Shown: piece by piece, positions 45,350-54,253 of the stretch
Layout of the letters: every line of letters begins with the position of its first letter
Position numbering within the stretch: position 1 is the first letter of the stretch
Assembly (NCBI GenBank): GCA_903895595.1
Contig: CAITUP010000016.1
Span: forward strand, 1-64,000
Length of the DNA: 64,000 bases
DNA from: an uncultured Acetobacteraceae bacterium
GTDB taxonomy: Bacteria; Pseudomonadota; Alphaproteobacteria; Acetobacterales; Acetobacteraceae
Direction: 5' to 3'
Position numbers and translations under genes: made by a program
Notes under the pieces: generated by a model
Databases searched by the model: none
Told to the model about the DNA's origin: nothing
Seen by the model: only the letters and a program-made list of their open reading frames with translations

Positions 45350-45453
45350 GTTGGGTTTCGTTTACCGGCTTCGCGACGGCGACGCAATTCTTATGCGCTA
45401 CCAGATTGGGGCGGGTGTATGGTACGCTACAGCACGCCATCAATGGCCATGAA

Positions 45454-45639
45454 TTGGCCAACTAACCGGATGACTTGGTAAAGTTAGGCTGCAAGTTGGT
45501 TTTCAGATGCCTATTTACGGGCTGCGCCGCGGCGACAAAATGAGCTGGCGCCGGGCGCATGTGTGTCGTTAGCCAATTTATCGCCCTTGAGTTGCCCAAC
45601 TCCCTATGCTAGTTGATCAATTATTCATGCTAGTTGGAG
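45454..45639. promoter_or_regulatory. Cluster of AGTTG/CAACT motifs upstream of the AAA+ gene
   Basis: Within the 296-base gap between tRNA-Gly and the AAA+ gene, AGTTG or its complement occurs six times: 45459, 45494, 45590, 45597, 45611 and 45632. They include a palindrome (GAGTTG-CC-CAACTC, 45589-45602) and two exact ATGCTAGTTG copies 21 bases apart (45606, 45627), i.e. two helix turns. The last copy runs into the ribosome site GGAG. TATGCT at 45605-45610 could be a -10 element. The rest of the gap shows nothing else. Confidence 0.5.
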
Positions 45640-45645
45640 TTTTGT

Positions 45646-46911
45646 GTGACCAAGAAGCTGCTGCCGAAGGAAGAGGCATTAGCGAAGCGCTTTGAAGCGA
45701 ACCAGCTATTTACGCCCTCCGCGCCGATCGCGGTGGCGGAGATGTTTGCTGGGCGACAGGCGCAGGCCGGCAAGATCGTCGACGCGATCGGCGAGCGCGG
45801 TCGCCACATCATCCTGTTTGGCGAGCGAGGCGTCGGCAAATCGTCGATGGCACAGATCATTCGCTTTTTTATCCCCGCTACGCCTCGGCAGGTGCGGCAC
45901 ATTCGGGTGCAGGCATTTCCAAACGACACCTTCTCGACGCTTGCGAAACGCATCTTCTCCGAAATTCACTTCGATGCGGACTACGGAGAAGGTAAGCGCG
46001 GATACACCGTCAGTGAGTTTTACCCCAACGAGGTGACAATCGACAATTTCCTGGCGGAGATGCGGCAATTCGGTGAATCCGAAATACCCCTGATCATCGT
46101 CGATGAATTCAACGAATTGTCCGATCCTGATGCTTCGATTGCGTTTTCGAACGTTATCAAGGCGTTATCCGACACCGGGAATCACGTCACCATGTTTCTG
46201 GTTGGCGTTGCCGACAATGTGACAGATTTGATGGAACGGCATGAATCGATTGCGCGATGCACCGAGCAAATTCTGATGCCGCGCATGTCGGTACCCGAGC
46301 GACGAGAAGTTCTCGAGAAGCGTTTGTCGCAGCTGAATATGACGATCGACACAGATGGAAAATGGAAGATTATCAATCTGTCGAAGGGGCTGCCCGCGTA
46401 CGTTCATGCGCTGGGAAAATTTGCAGCCTTCAGCGCCCTAAGCGAAGGCCGGCTCCATATCTTCGAACAAGATGTCGATCGAGCCATCGATGATGTGATC
46501 AGCGCCTCGCAGCAGACATTAAAAGACGACTACGAAACAGCGGTGCGGAGCAATAATTCCCGAGCACTTTTCCGGCAAATACTCGCTGCGTGTGCGTTGG
46601 CGAAAGTCGACGATGCCGGTTTTTTTGTCCCGGCCGCGGTGCGCGAGCCCTTGGCCAGCATTTTGCGAAGAAAGGTCGAAATCGCTAATTTCCAGGACAC
46701 ATTAAAGGCGTTTGCCGAGAGCCGCGGCCAAATTCTAGACCGTGCGGGCACGGAGCGAATTTATCGCTTTCGCTTCGCAAATCCGGCAATGCAGCCATAT
46801 GTTATCATGCGCGGCATTGGCGAAGGAATTATCGACGAGGCAGCACGACAGGCGTTGTCTTCGCCCGAGCAGCCGGACTTGTTCGCGGTCACCCCATTGC
46901 CGCGAGCCTGA
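45646..46911 (+). CDS. Orphan AAA+ ATPase, ORC/STAND-like
   Basis: A 421-residue AAA+ protein. Walker A is GERGVGKS (59-66) and Walker B LIIVDEFNEL (149-158, Asp153/Glu154). A sensor-1-like segment (VTMFLVGVADNVTDLMERH) and a lid with an Arg-rich patch (PRMSVPERREVLEKRL) follow, then a C-terminal half with possible winged-helix character. The architecture resembles Orc1/Cdc6-like or AAA_16-type proteins rather than a known replication initiator. The GTG at 45646 has GGAG 6 bases upstream. Base composition is visibly lower in GC than neighbours, suggesting transfer. No partner gene is adjacent. Confidence 0.82.
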   Translation: MTKKLLPKEEALAKRFEANQLFTPSAPIAVAEMFAGRQAQAGKIVDAIGERGRHIILFGERGVGKSSMAQIIRFFIPATPRQVRHIRVQAFPNDTFSTLAKRIFSEIHFDADYGEGKRGYTVSEFYPNEVTIDNFLAEMRQFGESEIPLIIVDEFNELSDPDASIAFSNVIKALSDTGNHVTMFLVGVADNVTDLMERHESIARCTEQILMPRMSVPERREVLEKRLSQLNMTIDTDGKWKIINLSKGLPAYVHALGKFAAFSALSEGRLHIFEQDVDRAIDDVISASQQTLKDDYETAVRSNNSRALFRQILAACALAKVDDAGFFVPAAVREPLASILRRKVEIANFQDTLKAFAESRGQILDRAGTERIYRFRFANPAMQPYVIMRGIGEGIIDEAARQALSSPEQPDLFAVTPLPRA

Positions 46912-47024
46912 CAATACCTCCCGGAACCCCGTATGGGCGCGCATGGACTGCCGGCGAACTTCCGTTTGATCGTCTGCGTCCCAACGATTAGGGTCCGTTC
47001 CGACGCATCCTAAGGCAGTACCCC

Positions 47025-48380
47025 ATGAACGACGTATCCCCGATCTCTCTGCGCGATGCCGATATGCGGCATCTGATCCACCCGCTCCACCATCCCAAGG
47101 ACCACGCCTCGGCGAAGATCTTCGCCAGCGGCTCCGGCGCGATGCTGAAGACCGAGGACGGCACCGAGTACATCGACGGTCTTTCCTGCCTGTGGAACGT
47201 CAACATCGGGCACGGGCGCAAGGAACTCGCGCAAGCCGCGGCGACGCAGATGGAGAAGCTGGCCTATGCGTCCGCCTATGCCGGGTTTTCGAACGAACCC
47301 GCCATTCGGCTGGCCGAGCGGATCGTCGGGCTGGCCTACAGCAACATGGCGGCGGCCTACTTCACCACCGGCGGCGCTGAGTCCAACGAAAGCGCCTTCA
47401 AGTTCGCCCGCTACTACTGGAAGCGCATGGGCAAGCCGGAGAAGGTCAAAATCATCTCCCGCAGCTACGGCTACCACGGCGTCACCATGGCGGCGATGAG
47501 CGCCACCAGCCTGCCCGGCTACCAGAAGATGTTCGGGCCGATGGTGCCGAATTTCCATCAGGTGGTGCCGCCCTATCCGTATCGCTGGCCGGGCAACGGC
47601 GATGCCGGCATCGGCGCGGCGGACGCGGCCGAGGAAGCCATTCTCGCCCTCGGCGCCGACACGGTCGCGGCGATCATCTGCGAGCCGGTGATGGGCGCCG
47701 GCGGCGTGATCGTGCCTCCCGCCACCTATTTCCCCCGTTTGCGCGAAATCTGCGACCGCCACGGCGTGCTGCTGATCGCCGATGAGGTCATCACCGGCTT
47801 CGGACGCACCGGCAAATGGTTCGCGCTGGATCATTGGGGCGTGCAACCCGACCTGATGTCCTTCGCCAAAGGCGTGACCTCCGGCTACCTGCCGCTGGGC
47901 GGCGTGCTCGTGTCCAAGCGTATCCACGCGGCGATCGAGGACGCGCCGATGGACGAGAAGTTCATGCACGCGGCGACCTACTCCGGCCACCCGGCGTGCT
48001 GCGCCGTGGGGCTCGCGAACATCGACATCATCGAGAAGGAAGGCCTCGTCGAACGCGCCGCCGTCATGGGCGCTCGCTTACAGGCCGGCCTGCAAACCCT
48101 GCGCGCGCATCCTTCCGTCGGCGACGTCCGCGGCATCGGGATGCTCGGCGGCGTCGAACTGGTCGAAGACCAAGGCACCCGCAAGCCCGCGCTCGGCCTC
48201 GGTGCGCGTGTGGTGGCGGAGGCCGGCAAGCGCGGACTGATCCTGCGCCAGCGCGGCGGTGGCGACGGGCCGCCGCCGAGCGGCGATACGCTGTGCATTG
48301 CGCCGCCGTTGATGACGCCAGAGGCGACGCTGGACCGGATCGTACAAATTGTGGGGGACTCGATTGCCGCCGCCGCTTGA
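47025..48380 (+). CDS. Class III PLP-dependent aminotransferase (omega-aminotransferase type)
   Basis: A 451-residue fold-type I aminotransferase. The PLP region has FTTGGAESNESAFKFARYYW, the aspartate motif in LLIADEVITGFGRTGKW, and the Schiff-base lysine in DLMSFAKGVTSGYLPLGG (about residue 285). Related enzymes transfer amino groups between pyruvate and beta-alanine, putrescine or taurine; the exact donor cannot be assigned. It stands alone, followed 114 bases later by a VOC gene on the same strand. Confidence 0.93.
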   Translation: MNDVSPISLRDADMRHLIHPLHHPKDHASAKIFASGSGAMLKTEDGTEYIDGLSCLWNVNIGHGRKELAQAAATQMEKLAYASAYAGFSNEPAIRLAERIVGLAYSNMAAAYFTTGGAESNESAFKFARYYWKRMGKPEKVKIISRSYGYHGVTMAAMSATSLPGYQKMFGPMVPNFHQVVPPYPYRWPGNGDAGIGAADAAEEAILALGADTVAAIICEPVMGAGGVIVPPATYFPRLREICDRHGVLLIADEVITGFGRTGKWFALDHWGVQPDLMSFAKGVTSGYLPLGGVLVSKRIHAAIEDAPMDEKFMHAATYSGHPACCAVGLANIDIIEKEGLVERAAVMGARLQAGLQTLRAHPSVGDVRGIGMLGGVELVEDQGTRKPALGLGARVVAEAGKRGLILRQRGGGDGPPPSGDTLCIAPPLMTPEATLDRIVQIVGDSIAAAA

Positions 48381-48494
48381 AATCCGGCCGCGACGCACAA
48401 TCTGAGTCTCGGTGGTGCACAGCGCCACAGACGTTTCCCCCCGAACTTGGCGGTGCCCACACTGGACACCGCCATTTTTCGTCAGGAGCCTGCG

Positions 48495-49337
48495 ATGACC
48501 CTTCCGATGCCGACACTGGATCACGTCGTTGTGAATGTGCGCGATCGGATCGACGCGGGGGCCGAGACCTACCGGCGGCTCGGGTTCACCCTGACGCCGC
48601 GCGGCTATCACACGTTGGGGTCGATGAACCATCTGGCGATGTTCGGGACCGATTATCTGGAGTTGATCGCGGCGCCGCCCGGCGATACGCGCCGGCCGGA
48701 TGTGCTGGGCACGCCGTTCGGGTTGAATGGGCTGGTGTTCGGGACGGAGGACTCGGCGTCGGTGCATGCGGCGCTGGCCGAGGCCGGGGTGCCGAGCGGC
48801 CCGCCGCTGGAGTTTTCTCGGCCGGTGACGCTGGACGATGGCAGCAGCGGCGACGCGACGTTTCGCACGGTGACGCTGACGCCGGGTACCATTCCGGCCG
48901 GGCGGATCTATTTCTGCCACCATTTCACCCGCCAACTGGTGTGGCGGGATGAGTGGCGGCATCACGCGAATGGCGTGATCGGGGTGGCGCGGGCGGTGAT
49001 CGCGTCGCGGACGCCTGGTGCGTCCGGGGCGGTCTTCGCCCGCATGTTCGGGCATGACGCGGTTCGGGCAATCCCGGGCGGATGTTCCTTGGCGGTGGGG
49101 TTGTCGCGGTTCGATCTGGTGACGCCTGATGGTCTGGCCGAACAGTTCGGCGACGCGGCCCCGGATGGGGACGGGCGGGATGAGTTCATGGCGGCGCTGA
49201 CGTTTCGGACCCGGTCGCTGGACCTCGCCGCGGCAGCTTTGGCTTTGGGGCAGGTGCCGGGGGTACGGGGGGAGGCTGGGCGGATCGTCGTGCCGGCGGA
49301 TCAGGCGTTTGGGTGTGCGATCGAATTCGTGGGGTAA
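48495..49337 (+). CDS. VOC superfamily, glyoxalase-like domain protein
   Basis: A 280-residue protein with a glyoxalase-like domain (Glyoxalase_3 type): TLDHVVVNVRDRIDAGAETYRRLGFTLTPRGYHTLGSMNHLAMFGTDYLELI is typical of this group, with His in LDHVVV, NHLAMF and Glu in YLELI as candidate metal ligands. The fold appears again in the C-terminal half. The ATG at 48495 has AGGAG nine bases before. Function unknown. Confidence 0.83.
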   Translation: MTLPMPTLDHVVVNVRDRIDAGAETYRRLGFTLTPRGYHTLGSMNHLAMFGTDYLELIAAPPGDTRRPDVLGTPFGLNGLVFGTEDSASVHAALAEAGVPSGPPLEFSRPVTLDDGSSGDATFRTVTLTPGTIPAGRIYFCHHFTRQLVWRDEWRHHANGVIGVARAVIASRTPGASGAVFARMFGHDAVRAIPGGCSLAVGLSRFDLVTPDGLAEQFGDAAPDGDGRDEFMAALTFRTRSLDLAAAALALGQVPGVRGEAGRIVVPADQAFGCAIEFVG

Positions 49338-49398
49338 ATCAATCACTAAGAAGGACGTGTTGCGGTAAGCCGCGATAGGTGGTTTATAGGATTTATTC

Positions 49399-49614
49399 GT
49401 GAAATGGACAGGATATAGCAACGTGACACGACGGTCGAAATTCTGGGCTGCGTTCTGGGTCGGGTTGGCTGCGCCAGTTAGCCTCTATGGGCCCGTTATT
49501 CCCTATCCGACGACAATTCGTAAGAGGACCGTACCGCAAAGCTTTGTCGCTGCCGGATACTTCCTTAATCGCGCCATTGGGCACACGGTCGATGCCGGAC
49601 AAATCGCTCACTAG
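49399..49614 (+). CDS. Small hypothetical membrane protein, 71 aa
   Basis: A 71-residue frame with a hydrophobic stretch (about 16-36, FWAAFWVGLAAPVSLYGPVI) after a basic start, GTG start at 49399, or GTG at 49423 giving 63 residues. No convincing ribosome site for either. It overlaps the DUF2335 start by 23 bases, on a stretch less GC-rich than the surroundings. Could be a real small gene or chance; I favour a real but poorly supported one. Confidence 0.35.
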   Translation: MKWTGYSNVTRRSKFWAAFWVGLAAPVSLYGPVIPYPTTIRKRTVPQSFVAAGYFLNRAIGHTVDAGQIAH

Positions 49615-50125
49615 TACTGAACCGAGGTCGGATTCTGTCTCAGCCGGGTCATCGGGTGACGCTCCAGCTGAGGTTGGTTCGTCTATTGTCGCGCAACATG
49701 TCCAAAACTCCGTTGTTCACGTCTGGCAGGGACAGTTTCCTCCACCTGAGGCGCTCGAAAGATACGAAGCGATTTTGCCTGGTTCGTTCGAGCGCATCCT
49801 TGCAATGGCTGAGAGATTGCAAGAAGCGGGCATCACTGAGGCATGGGGGGCGCAGTACAATCTGCGTACGGATGTCAAGCGCGGTCATTGGCTGGGCTTC
49901 GGCACCACGATGGTGGCAATTCTGGGTGCGGTCGTTTGCGTGATCATCGGCACGATCGGCCATGGAGAGGGGCCGTTTTGGGTTGCTGGCCTCCTGGTTA
50001 GCGTCCCGGTCATGGCTGTCGCGAAGGCGCTTGTAGAAAGTGCCAGATCGATTTGGCCAGGGACCGATGATGAGTCACAGGGAAGCGAGCCACGGTTGCG
50101 CAACCCTCCATCGCCTACCGATTGA
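49592..50125 (+). CDS. DUF2335 family membrane protein
   Basis: A 177-residue protein. A variable Ser/Glu-rich N-terminus precedes the family core, FPPPEALERYEAILPGSFERILAMAERLQEAGITE, then two close hydrophobic helices (about 103-123 and 127-148) and a polar tail. The Pro-Pro-Pro-Glu-x-Leu-x-x-Tyr pattern is characteristic of DUF2335. The function is unknown; such genes occur patchily, often in accessory regions, which fits the lower GC here. The ATG at 49592 was chosen over upstream starts because those residues have no similarity. Confidence 0.75.
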   Translation: MPDKSLTSTEPRSDSVSAGSSGDAPAEVGSSIVAQHVQNSVVHVWQGQFPPPEALERYEAILPGSFERILAMAERLQEAGITEAWGAQYNLRTDVKRGHWLGFGTTMVAILGAVVCVIIGTIGHGEGPFWVAGLLVSVPVMAVAKALVESARSIWPGTDDESQGSEPRLRNPPSPTD

Positions 50126-50185
50126 TCGATATCAACGCGGAACCGCCCGCGATCCGGCAAGGTGCCTCACACCCCGGAGGTTCCC

Positions 50186-50650
50186 ATGGTCCAACAGCGC
50201 GTTCCCTGCTTCGTCATCGCCGATGGCGGTCACGCCCGTTTCGTCTATCCCGCCGAGGACAACGCGCTGCACACGCGGCAGCATTTCGATTCCTCGCATG
50301 TGCATGACAAATCCCACGACCTCGGCAGCGACCGGCCGGGGCGAAGCTTCGAGAGTTCCGGCGTATCCCGCCATGCCATCGCGCCGAAGCACGATCCGCA
50401 CGAGATGGCGAAAACCAAATTCGAACATTTCGTGGCCGGCAAAGTCTGCGACGCGTTCGAGGCGCACGAATTCAACGAGCTGATCCTGGTCGCTCCGTCG
50501 CATGTCTTGCAGACGCTAAAGGACGGGCTAAACGGCCCGACCGCCGCGAAGCTGGTCGGGACCTTGCAGAAGGATCTGACCAAGGTCCCGGACGGTGAGC
50601 TATATCCGCATCTGAAGGAATGGGTGCGTCCCACCCACCGGGCGGCCTAG
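50186..50650 (+). CDS. Host attachment family protein (HAT/PF10116-like)
   Basis: A 154-residue cytosolic protein with the family pattern: CFVIADGGHARFVYPAED at the start, then DKSHDLGSDRPGRSFES, ... HDPHEMAKTKFEHFVAGKVCDAFEAHEFNELILVAPSHVLQTL, and LKEWV near the end. The family was named for a gene needed for Agrobacterium-type attachment to plant cells, but the mechanism is not known. GGAGG precedes the ATG at 50186. Its end overlaps the convergent MFS gene by 4 bases. Confidence 0.88.
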   Translation: MVQQRVPCFVIADGGHARFVYPAEDNALHTRQHFDSSHVHDKSHDLGSDRPGRSFESSGVSRHAIAPKHDPHEMAKTKFEHFVAGKVCDAFEAHEFNELILVAPSHVLQTLKDGLNGPTAAKLVGTLQKDLTKVPDGELYPHLKEWVRPTHRAA

Positions 50651-51870
50651 CCCGTCGCCAGCGCTGGCCCCGCGTTGCGTTTGGTCCTCGGGGGGCCGCC
50701 GAACATGATTTGGACGATGCCGGCCGTCACGCCGATCACGACTCCGATGCGCCACGCCAGATCGTAGGACCCGAAGGCGTCGAAGATCATGCCGCCGCCC
50801 CAGGCGCCGATCACCGATCCGGCCTGATGGATCACGAACGAAAGGCCCAGAATCGTGGCCATGTAGCGGGTGCCGAACAGCTCCGCCACATAGCCCGACA
50901 CCAGCGGGATCACGCCCAGCCACAGCATCCCCATGGCGCCAGCGAAGATCAGGGTGGAGGTCGGCGTCGGCGGGAACATGAAGTAGCAGGTCAACACCGT
51001 GGATCGGCCGAGATAGGTCAGCCCCAGCAGGAAATACTTGGGGAATTTACTGCCGAGCCAGCCGGCGGTCCAGGAGCCGAAGATGTTGACGCCGCCGATG
51101 ATCGCCAGGGCCTCGGCGCTGAGCATCGGGTCCTGACCGCAGAGTGCCAGATAGTTCGGCAGATGCGTGTTGATGAAGATCAGTTGCAGGCCGCAAACGA
51201 AGTAAGTGCAGCAGAGCACCACGAACCGCCGGTTGCCGAGGGCGATGCCGACGACCTCCCGCATGCTCGCGCGCTTCTGGATGGGTTGCGGAATGCGGTC
51301 CACCGACCCGGCCATGAACGCTGCTGGTAGCATGGCCGCGGCCAGGATGACGAACAGCCCGACTCCGACGCGCCAGTCCCAGTGGGCCAGCATGACTTCC
51401 AGCAGCGGCGCGATGATCAGCGTGCCGACCGATGAGAACGCCCCGACCATGCCCAGCATCACGCTGCGCCGCTCGGGGGAGACAGCCCGAGCGGTGGCGG
51501 TCATGGCGAGCGACGATCCGGTGCAGGCGATGGCGATACCGATCATGACGCCGGACAGGACCAGCATCGGCACGCCATGCGCCATGATCATGACCAGCAT
51601 CGCACAGACATACAGCACCGCGCCGGATAACAGCACCGGCTTCAGGCCGACGCGGTCCGCGACGGCGCCGAGCGGCGCTTGCGCGAGACCCCAGGCGATG
51701 TTTTGGATGGCGATGGCGAAGGTGAAGTCGGATGCTGTCAGCCCAAGGCTATGCGTGATGGGCGGCAGAAACAGGCCGAGGCATTGGCGCATGCCCATGG
51801 CAAGGCTCATCATCACCGACGCGCCGATGAGGATCAGAACCGGATTTGGGAGCCGGGCTGTTTGGGGCAC
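50647..51870 (-). CDS. MFS transporter (oxalate/formate-antiporter-like group)
   Basis: A 407-residue major facilitator protein with 12 helices. It opens VPQTARLPNPVLILIGASVMMSLAMGMRQCLGLFLPPI and contains AQAPLGAVADRVGLKPVLLSGAVL (loop 2-3 motif) and GLGNRRFV-like inter-domain positions. This pattern is typical of the oxalate/formate antiporter/MCT-like group. The GTG at 51870 has AGGAG upstream; the frame continues upstream through the tRNA-Tyr flank without similarity. Substrate unknown, likely an organic acid. Confidence 0.87.
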   Translation of the reverse strand: MPQTARLPNPVLILIGASVMMSLAMGMRQCLGLFLPPITHSLGLTASDFTFAIAIQNIAWGLAQAPLGAVADRVGLKPVLLSGAVLYVCAMLVMIMAHGVPMLVLSGVMIGIAIACTGSSLAMTATARAVSPERRSVMLGMVGAFSSVGTLIIAPLLEVMLAHWDWRVGVGLFVILAAAMLPAAFMAGSVDRIPQPIQKRASMREVVGIALGNRRFVVLCCTYFVCGLQLIFINTHLPNYLALCGQDPMLSAEALAIIGGVNIFGSWTAGWLGSKFPKYFLLGLTYLGRSTVLTCYFMFPPTPTSTLIFAGAMGMLWLGVIPLVSGYVAELFGTRYMATILGLSFVIHQAGSVIGAWGGGMIFDAFGSYDLAWRIGVVIGVTAGIVQIMFGGPPRTKRNAGPALATG

Positions 51871-52077
51871 TTGGGTCTCACTCCTGATTTTGGGAGGGAT
51901 GCTGCCTGGATTGGGGTGGGTGGGCAAGGGTTTGAGTTGCGGCCCAGCTGTTCCAAATGCGAGCGAGTCGCGTCCGTGATGCGAGTCCGATTTGTCATGA
52001 TCGGCAAGGCATGCCTGCGCGTAAGGCTTGTAATGAATAATACGGCAAATTTGGGCGCCCACGTGTGCGCGGAAATT

Positions 52078-52163
52078 TGGTGGAGGGGGTTGGATTCGAA
52101 CCAACGTAGGCGTACGCCAGCGGATTTACAGTCCGCCCCCTTTAGCCACTCGGGCACCCCTCC
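52078..52163 (-). tRNA. tRNA-Tyr (anticodon GTA)
   Basis: An 86-nt class II tRNA on the minus strand. Acceptor GGAGGGG / CCCCTCC, discriminator A, encoded CCA. Anticodon stem GCGGA / TCCGC with loop CTGTAAA, anticodon GTA. A long variable arm (GGCGTACGCC) separates it from the T arm GGTTCGAATCC. All features are consistent with tRNA-Tyr. Confidence 0.96.
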
Positions 52164-52280
52164 GAACGCAGAGCCGGCCCATTAAAGCCAGCCCCCTGCC
52201 TTGTCAACGAAGCACTGGCGAAAACTGCCATGCGCCGTCATGGTAGCGCGAACATCGACGAAAGCGCCCACATACCGACC

Positions 52281-53480
52281 ATGAGCGCCTCCTCCCCCCA
52301 CGCCCCCACGCCCATCCCCAACTGGCTCCCCCGTCTGCTCGGCTTCTTCATCGCCGTGGGGCCGGCCGCGACCGACATGTACCTGCCTGCCTTCCCGGCG
52401 GTGGAGGCCACGTTCGGCACCGCCTCCGGCACCGCCCAGCTGACGCTCGCCGCCTGGTTCGCCGGCCTCGGCATCGGGCAGATTACCCAGGGCACCCTGT
52501 CCGACCGCTTCGGCCGCCGCCGCCCATTGATGGTGGGCACCGCGATCTTCGCCCTCGCGACCCTCGGCTGCGCCTTGACCCCGAGCCTCGGCTGGCTGGC
52601 GGTGTTCCGAGCGGTCGCGGCGTTCGGTGCTTCGGCCGGCATGGTGATCGCGCGGGCGATGGTGCGGGATTTGGCCGAGGGGCAACGGGCGGCGATCATT
52701 ATGTCTCGGCTGATGCTCGTCATGGGCGTGGCGCCGATCCTGGCGCCATCCCTCGGCGGCCTGATCCTGATCGTCGCCCATTGGCGGGTGATTTTCGTGA
52801 TCCTCGCGGTCTACGGCGCCGTTTGTTCGCTGCTGGCGTGGAAGGTCCTGCCGGAGACCTTGCCGCCGGAAAAACGCGTGCACCTTACGCTCCGAGGCCA
52901 ATTCGACCGCTACGCGCTGATCCTAAAGGAACGCACCTTCATCACCCACGCCGCGATGGGCGGGGCGGGCAGTTTCTGCATGTTCGCCTATCTGGCGGGC
53001 TCGTCGCCGGTGTTCATTCAGGGGTACGGCATGTCGCCGTCGGGCTTCGCTGGCATTTTCGGCCTGTGCTCCTGCGGCCTCATCGCCGGCTCCCAAATCA
53101 ACGCCCGCCTGCTCCCCCGGCTCGGCCTGTCGCGGATGTTAACGATCGTCTCTCGCGTTTCGCTGACGGCAACGACGTCGCTGGCGGTGTTGGCATTCTC
53201 CGGCGTGCACAGCCTGCCGCTGACCGTGGCGCCGCTGGTGCTGGCCTTGAGTTGCCAGGGGTTCAGCAACGGCAACACCTCGGTCGGCGCACTGTCGCGG
53301 CACGGGGCGCACGCCGGCAGCGCCTCGGCCCTGATGGGGCTGTTCCAGTTCTCCCTCGGCGCCACCAGCGGCCTATTCGTGGGTCTGCTGACCGACGGCA
53401 CGCCCCGCGGCATGGCGGCGCTGATGATGTGCGGCTCGCTGTGCGCGGTGATTGCGGATCGCTGCCGGCCCCGGTCATAA
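52281..53480 (+). CDS. Bcr/CflA family multidrug efflux MFS transporter
   Basis: A 399-residue MFS protein with 12 helices. The signature AVGPAATDMYLPAFPAVEATFGTASGTAQLTLAAWFAGLGIGQITQGTLSDRFGRRRPLMVG is the drug-resistance Bcr/CflA hallmark. Transport is from cytoplasm to periplasm using the proton gradient; substrates are not predictable. The ATG at 52281 gives a normal length; upstream codons are within the tRNA-Tyr flank. Confidence 0.93.
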   Translation: MSASSPHAPTPIPNWLPRLLGFFIAVGPAATDMYLPAFPAVEATFGTASGTAQLTLAAWFAGLGIGQITQGTLSDRFGRRRPLMVGTAIFALATLGCALTPSLGWLAVFRAVAAFGASAGMVIARAMVRDLAEGQRAAIIMSRLMLVMGVAPILAPSLGGLILIVAHWRVIFVILAVYGAVCSLLAWKVLPETLPPEKRVHLTLRGQFDRYALILKERTFITHAAMGGAGSFCMFAYLAGSSPVFIQGYGMSPSGFAGIFGLCSCGLIAGSQINARLLPRLGLSRMLTIVSRVSLTATTSLAVLAFSGVHSLPLTVAPLVLALSCQGFSNGNTSVGALSRHGAHAGSASALMGLFQFSLGATSGLFVGLLTDGTPRGMAALMMCGSLCAVIADRCRPRS

Positions 53481-53508
53481 TGCCGTCACCGAACGGAGTA
53501 TCCCGCCC

Positions 53509-54252
53509 ATGACACTGGTCGTCGGCATCCCCGCCTGCGCCAAAATCCTCGATGAGCGCGAGCAACACCAAACCCCGGCCCGCTACGCGGACGCCGTCGT
53601 GCACGGCATGGACGCCCTGCCGATCATGATCCCCCCGATGGGGGAGGTGCAGCTGGGTCTGCTCGACCATATCGATGGCCTGCTGGTCCCCGGCAGCCCG
53701 AGCAACGTGCATCCCAACCACTACGCCGGCGGCGAAAGCCAAACGCCCGACAAGCACGACCCGAAACGCGACGCGACTTCCCTGCCGCTTATTCGGGCGG
53801 CTATCGCGCGCGGGATTCCGGTGCTGGCGATCTGCCGCGGAATACAGGAGCTGAACGTTGCCCTCGGCGGCACCCTGATCCAGCAGGTACACGAACTGCC
53901 GGGGAAGCTCGATCATCGCGGCGGACCGGGCACGCTGGACCAGAAATACGGGCCGAAGCATAAGATCGCCGTGACCGGGCAACTCGCCCGTATCGTCGGA
54001 GCGACGGAGATCGTGGTGAACTCCCTCCACGGGCAGGCGATCGACCGCCCCGCCCCCGGGCTGGTGGTGGAAGCGCTCGCCCCCGACGGCACGATCGAAG
54101 CGGTCTCCTACCCCGGCGCGCCGGGATTTGTGCTCGGGCTGCAATGGCACCCGGAATGGCGCTTTTCGGAAAATCCGGACAGCGTCGCCATCTTCCGCGC
54201 GTTCGGCGAGGCTTGCCGAACACGCAAAAACGTAACCAGAAAGGCTGCATGA
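53509..54252 (+). CDS. Class I glutamine amidotransferase-like hydrolase (PuuD type)
   Basis: A 247-residue class I GATase fold. The nucleophile Cys is in VLAICRGIQELNVALGGTL, and the His/Glu in VLGLQWHPEWRF. LVPGSPSNVHPNHYAGGE and DHRGGPGTLDQKY are typical of the gamma-glutamyl-gamma-aminobutyrate hydrolase group. Possible roles are putrescine breakdown or other gamma-glutamyl cleavage. ATG at 53509; it begins 28 bases after the efflux gene and is followed by the SDR gene one base after its stop. Confidence 0.9.
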   Translation: MTLVVGIPACAKILDEREQHQTPARYADAVVHGMDALPIMIPPMGEVQLGLLDHIDGLLVPGSPSNVHPNHYAGGESQTPDKHDPKRDATSLPLIRAAIARGIPVLAICRGIQELNVALGGTLIQQVHELPGKLDHRGGPGTLDQKYGPKHKIAVTGQLARIVGATEIVVNSLHGQAIDRPAPGLVVEALAPDGTIEAVSYPGAPGFVLGLQWHPEWRFSENPDSVAIFRAFGEACRTRKNVTRKAA

Positions 54253-54253
54253 C

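Noticed and set aside
45276-45645. tRNA-Gly as integration site for an island carrying the AAA+ gene
   Set aside because: The AAA+ gene is on the 5' side of the tRNA, not the 3' side where integrases act; there is no integrase and no second copy of the tRNA 3' end visible.
45454-46911. Replication origin or Orc1-type initiator locus
   Set aside because: Bacterial chromosomes do not use Orc1; the motif repeats lack the AT-rich unwinding stretch and DnaA-box form, and no partition or replication genes are near.
49487-49591. 35 extra N-terminal codons for the DUF2335 protein
   Set aside because: They lack similarity to the family, and the ATG at 49592 gives a normal protein start.
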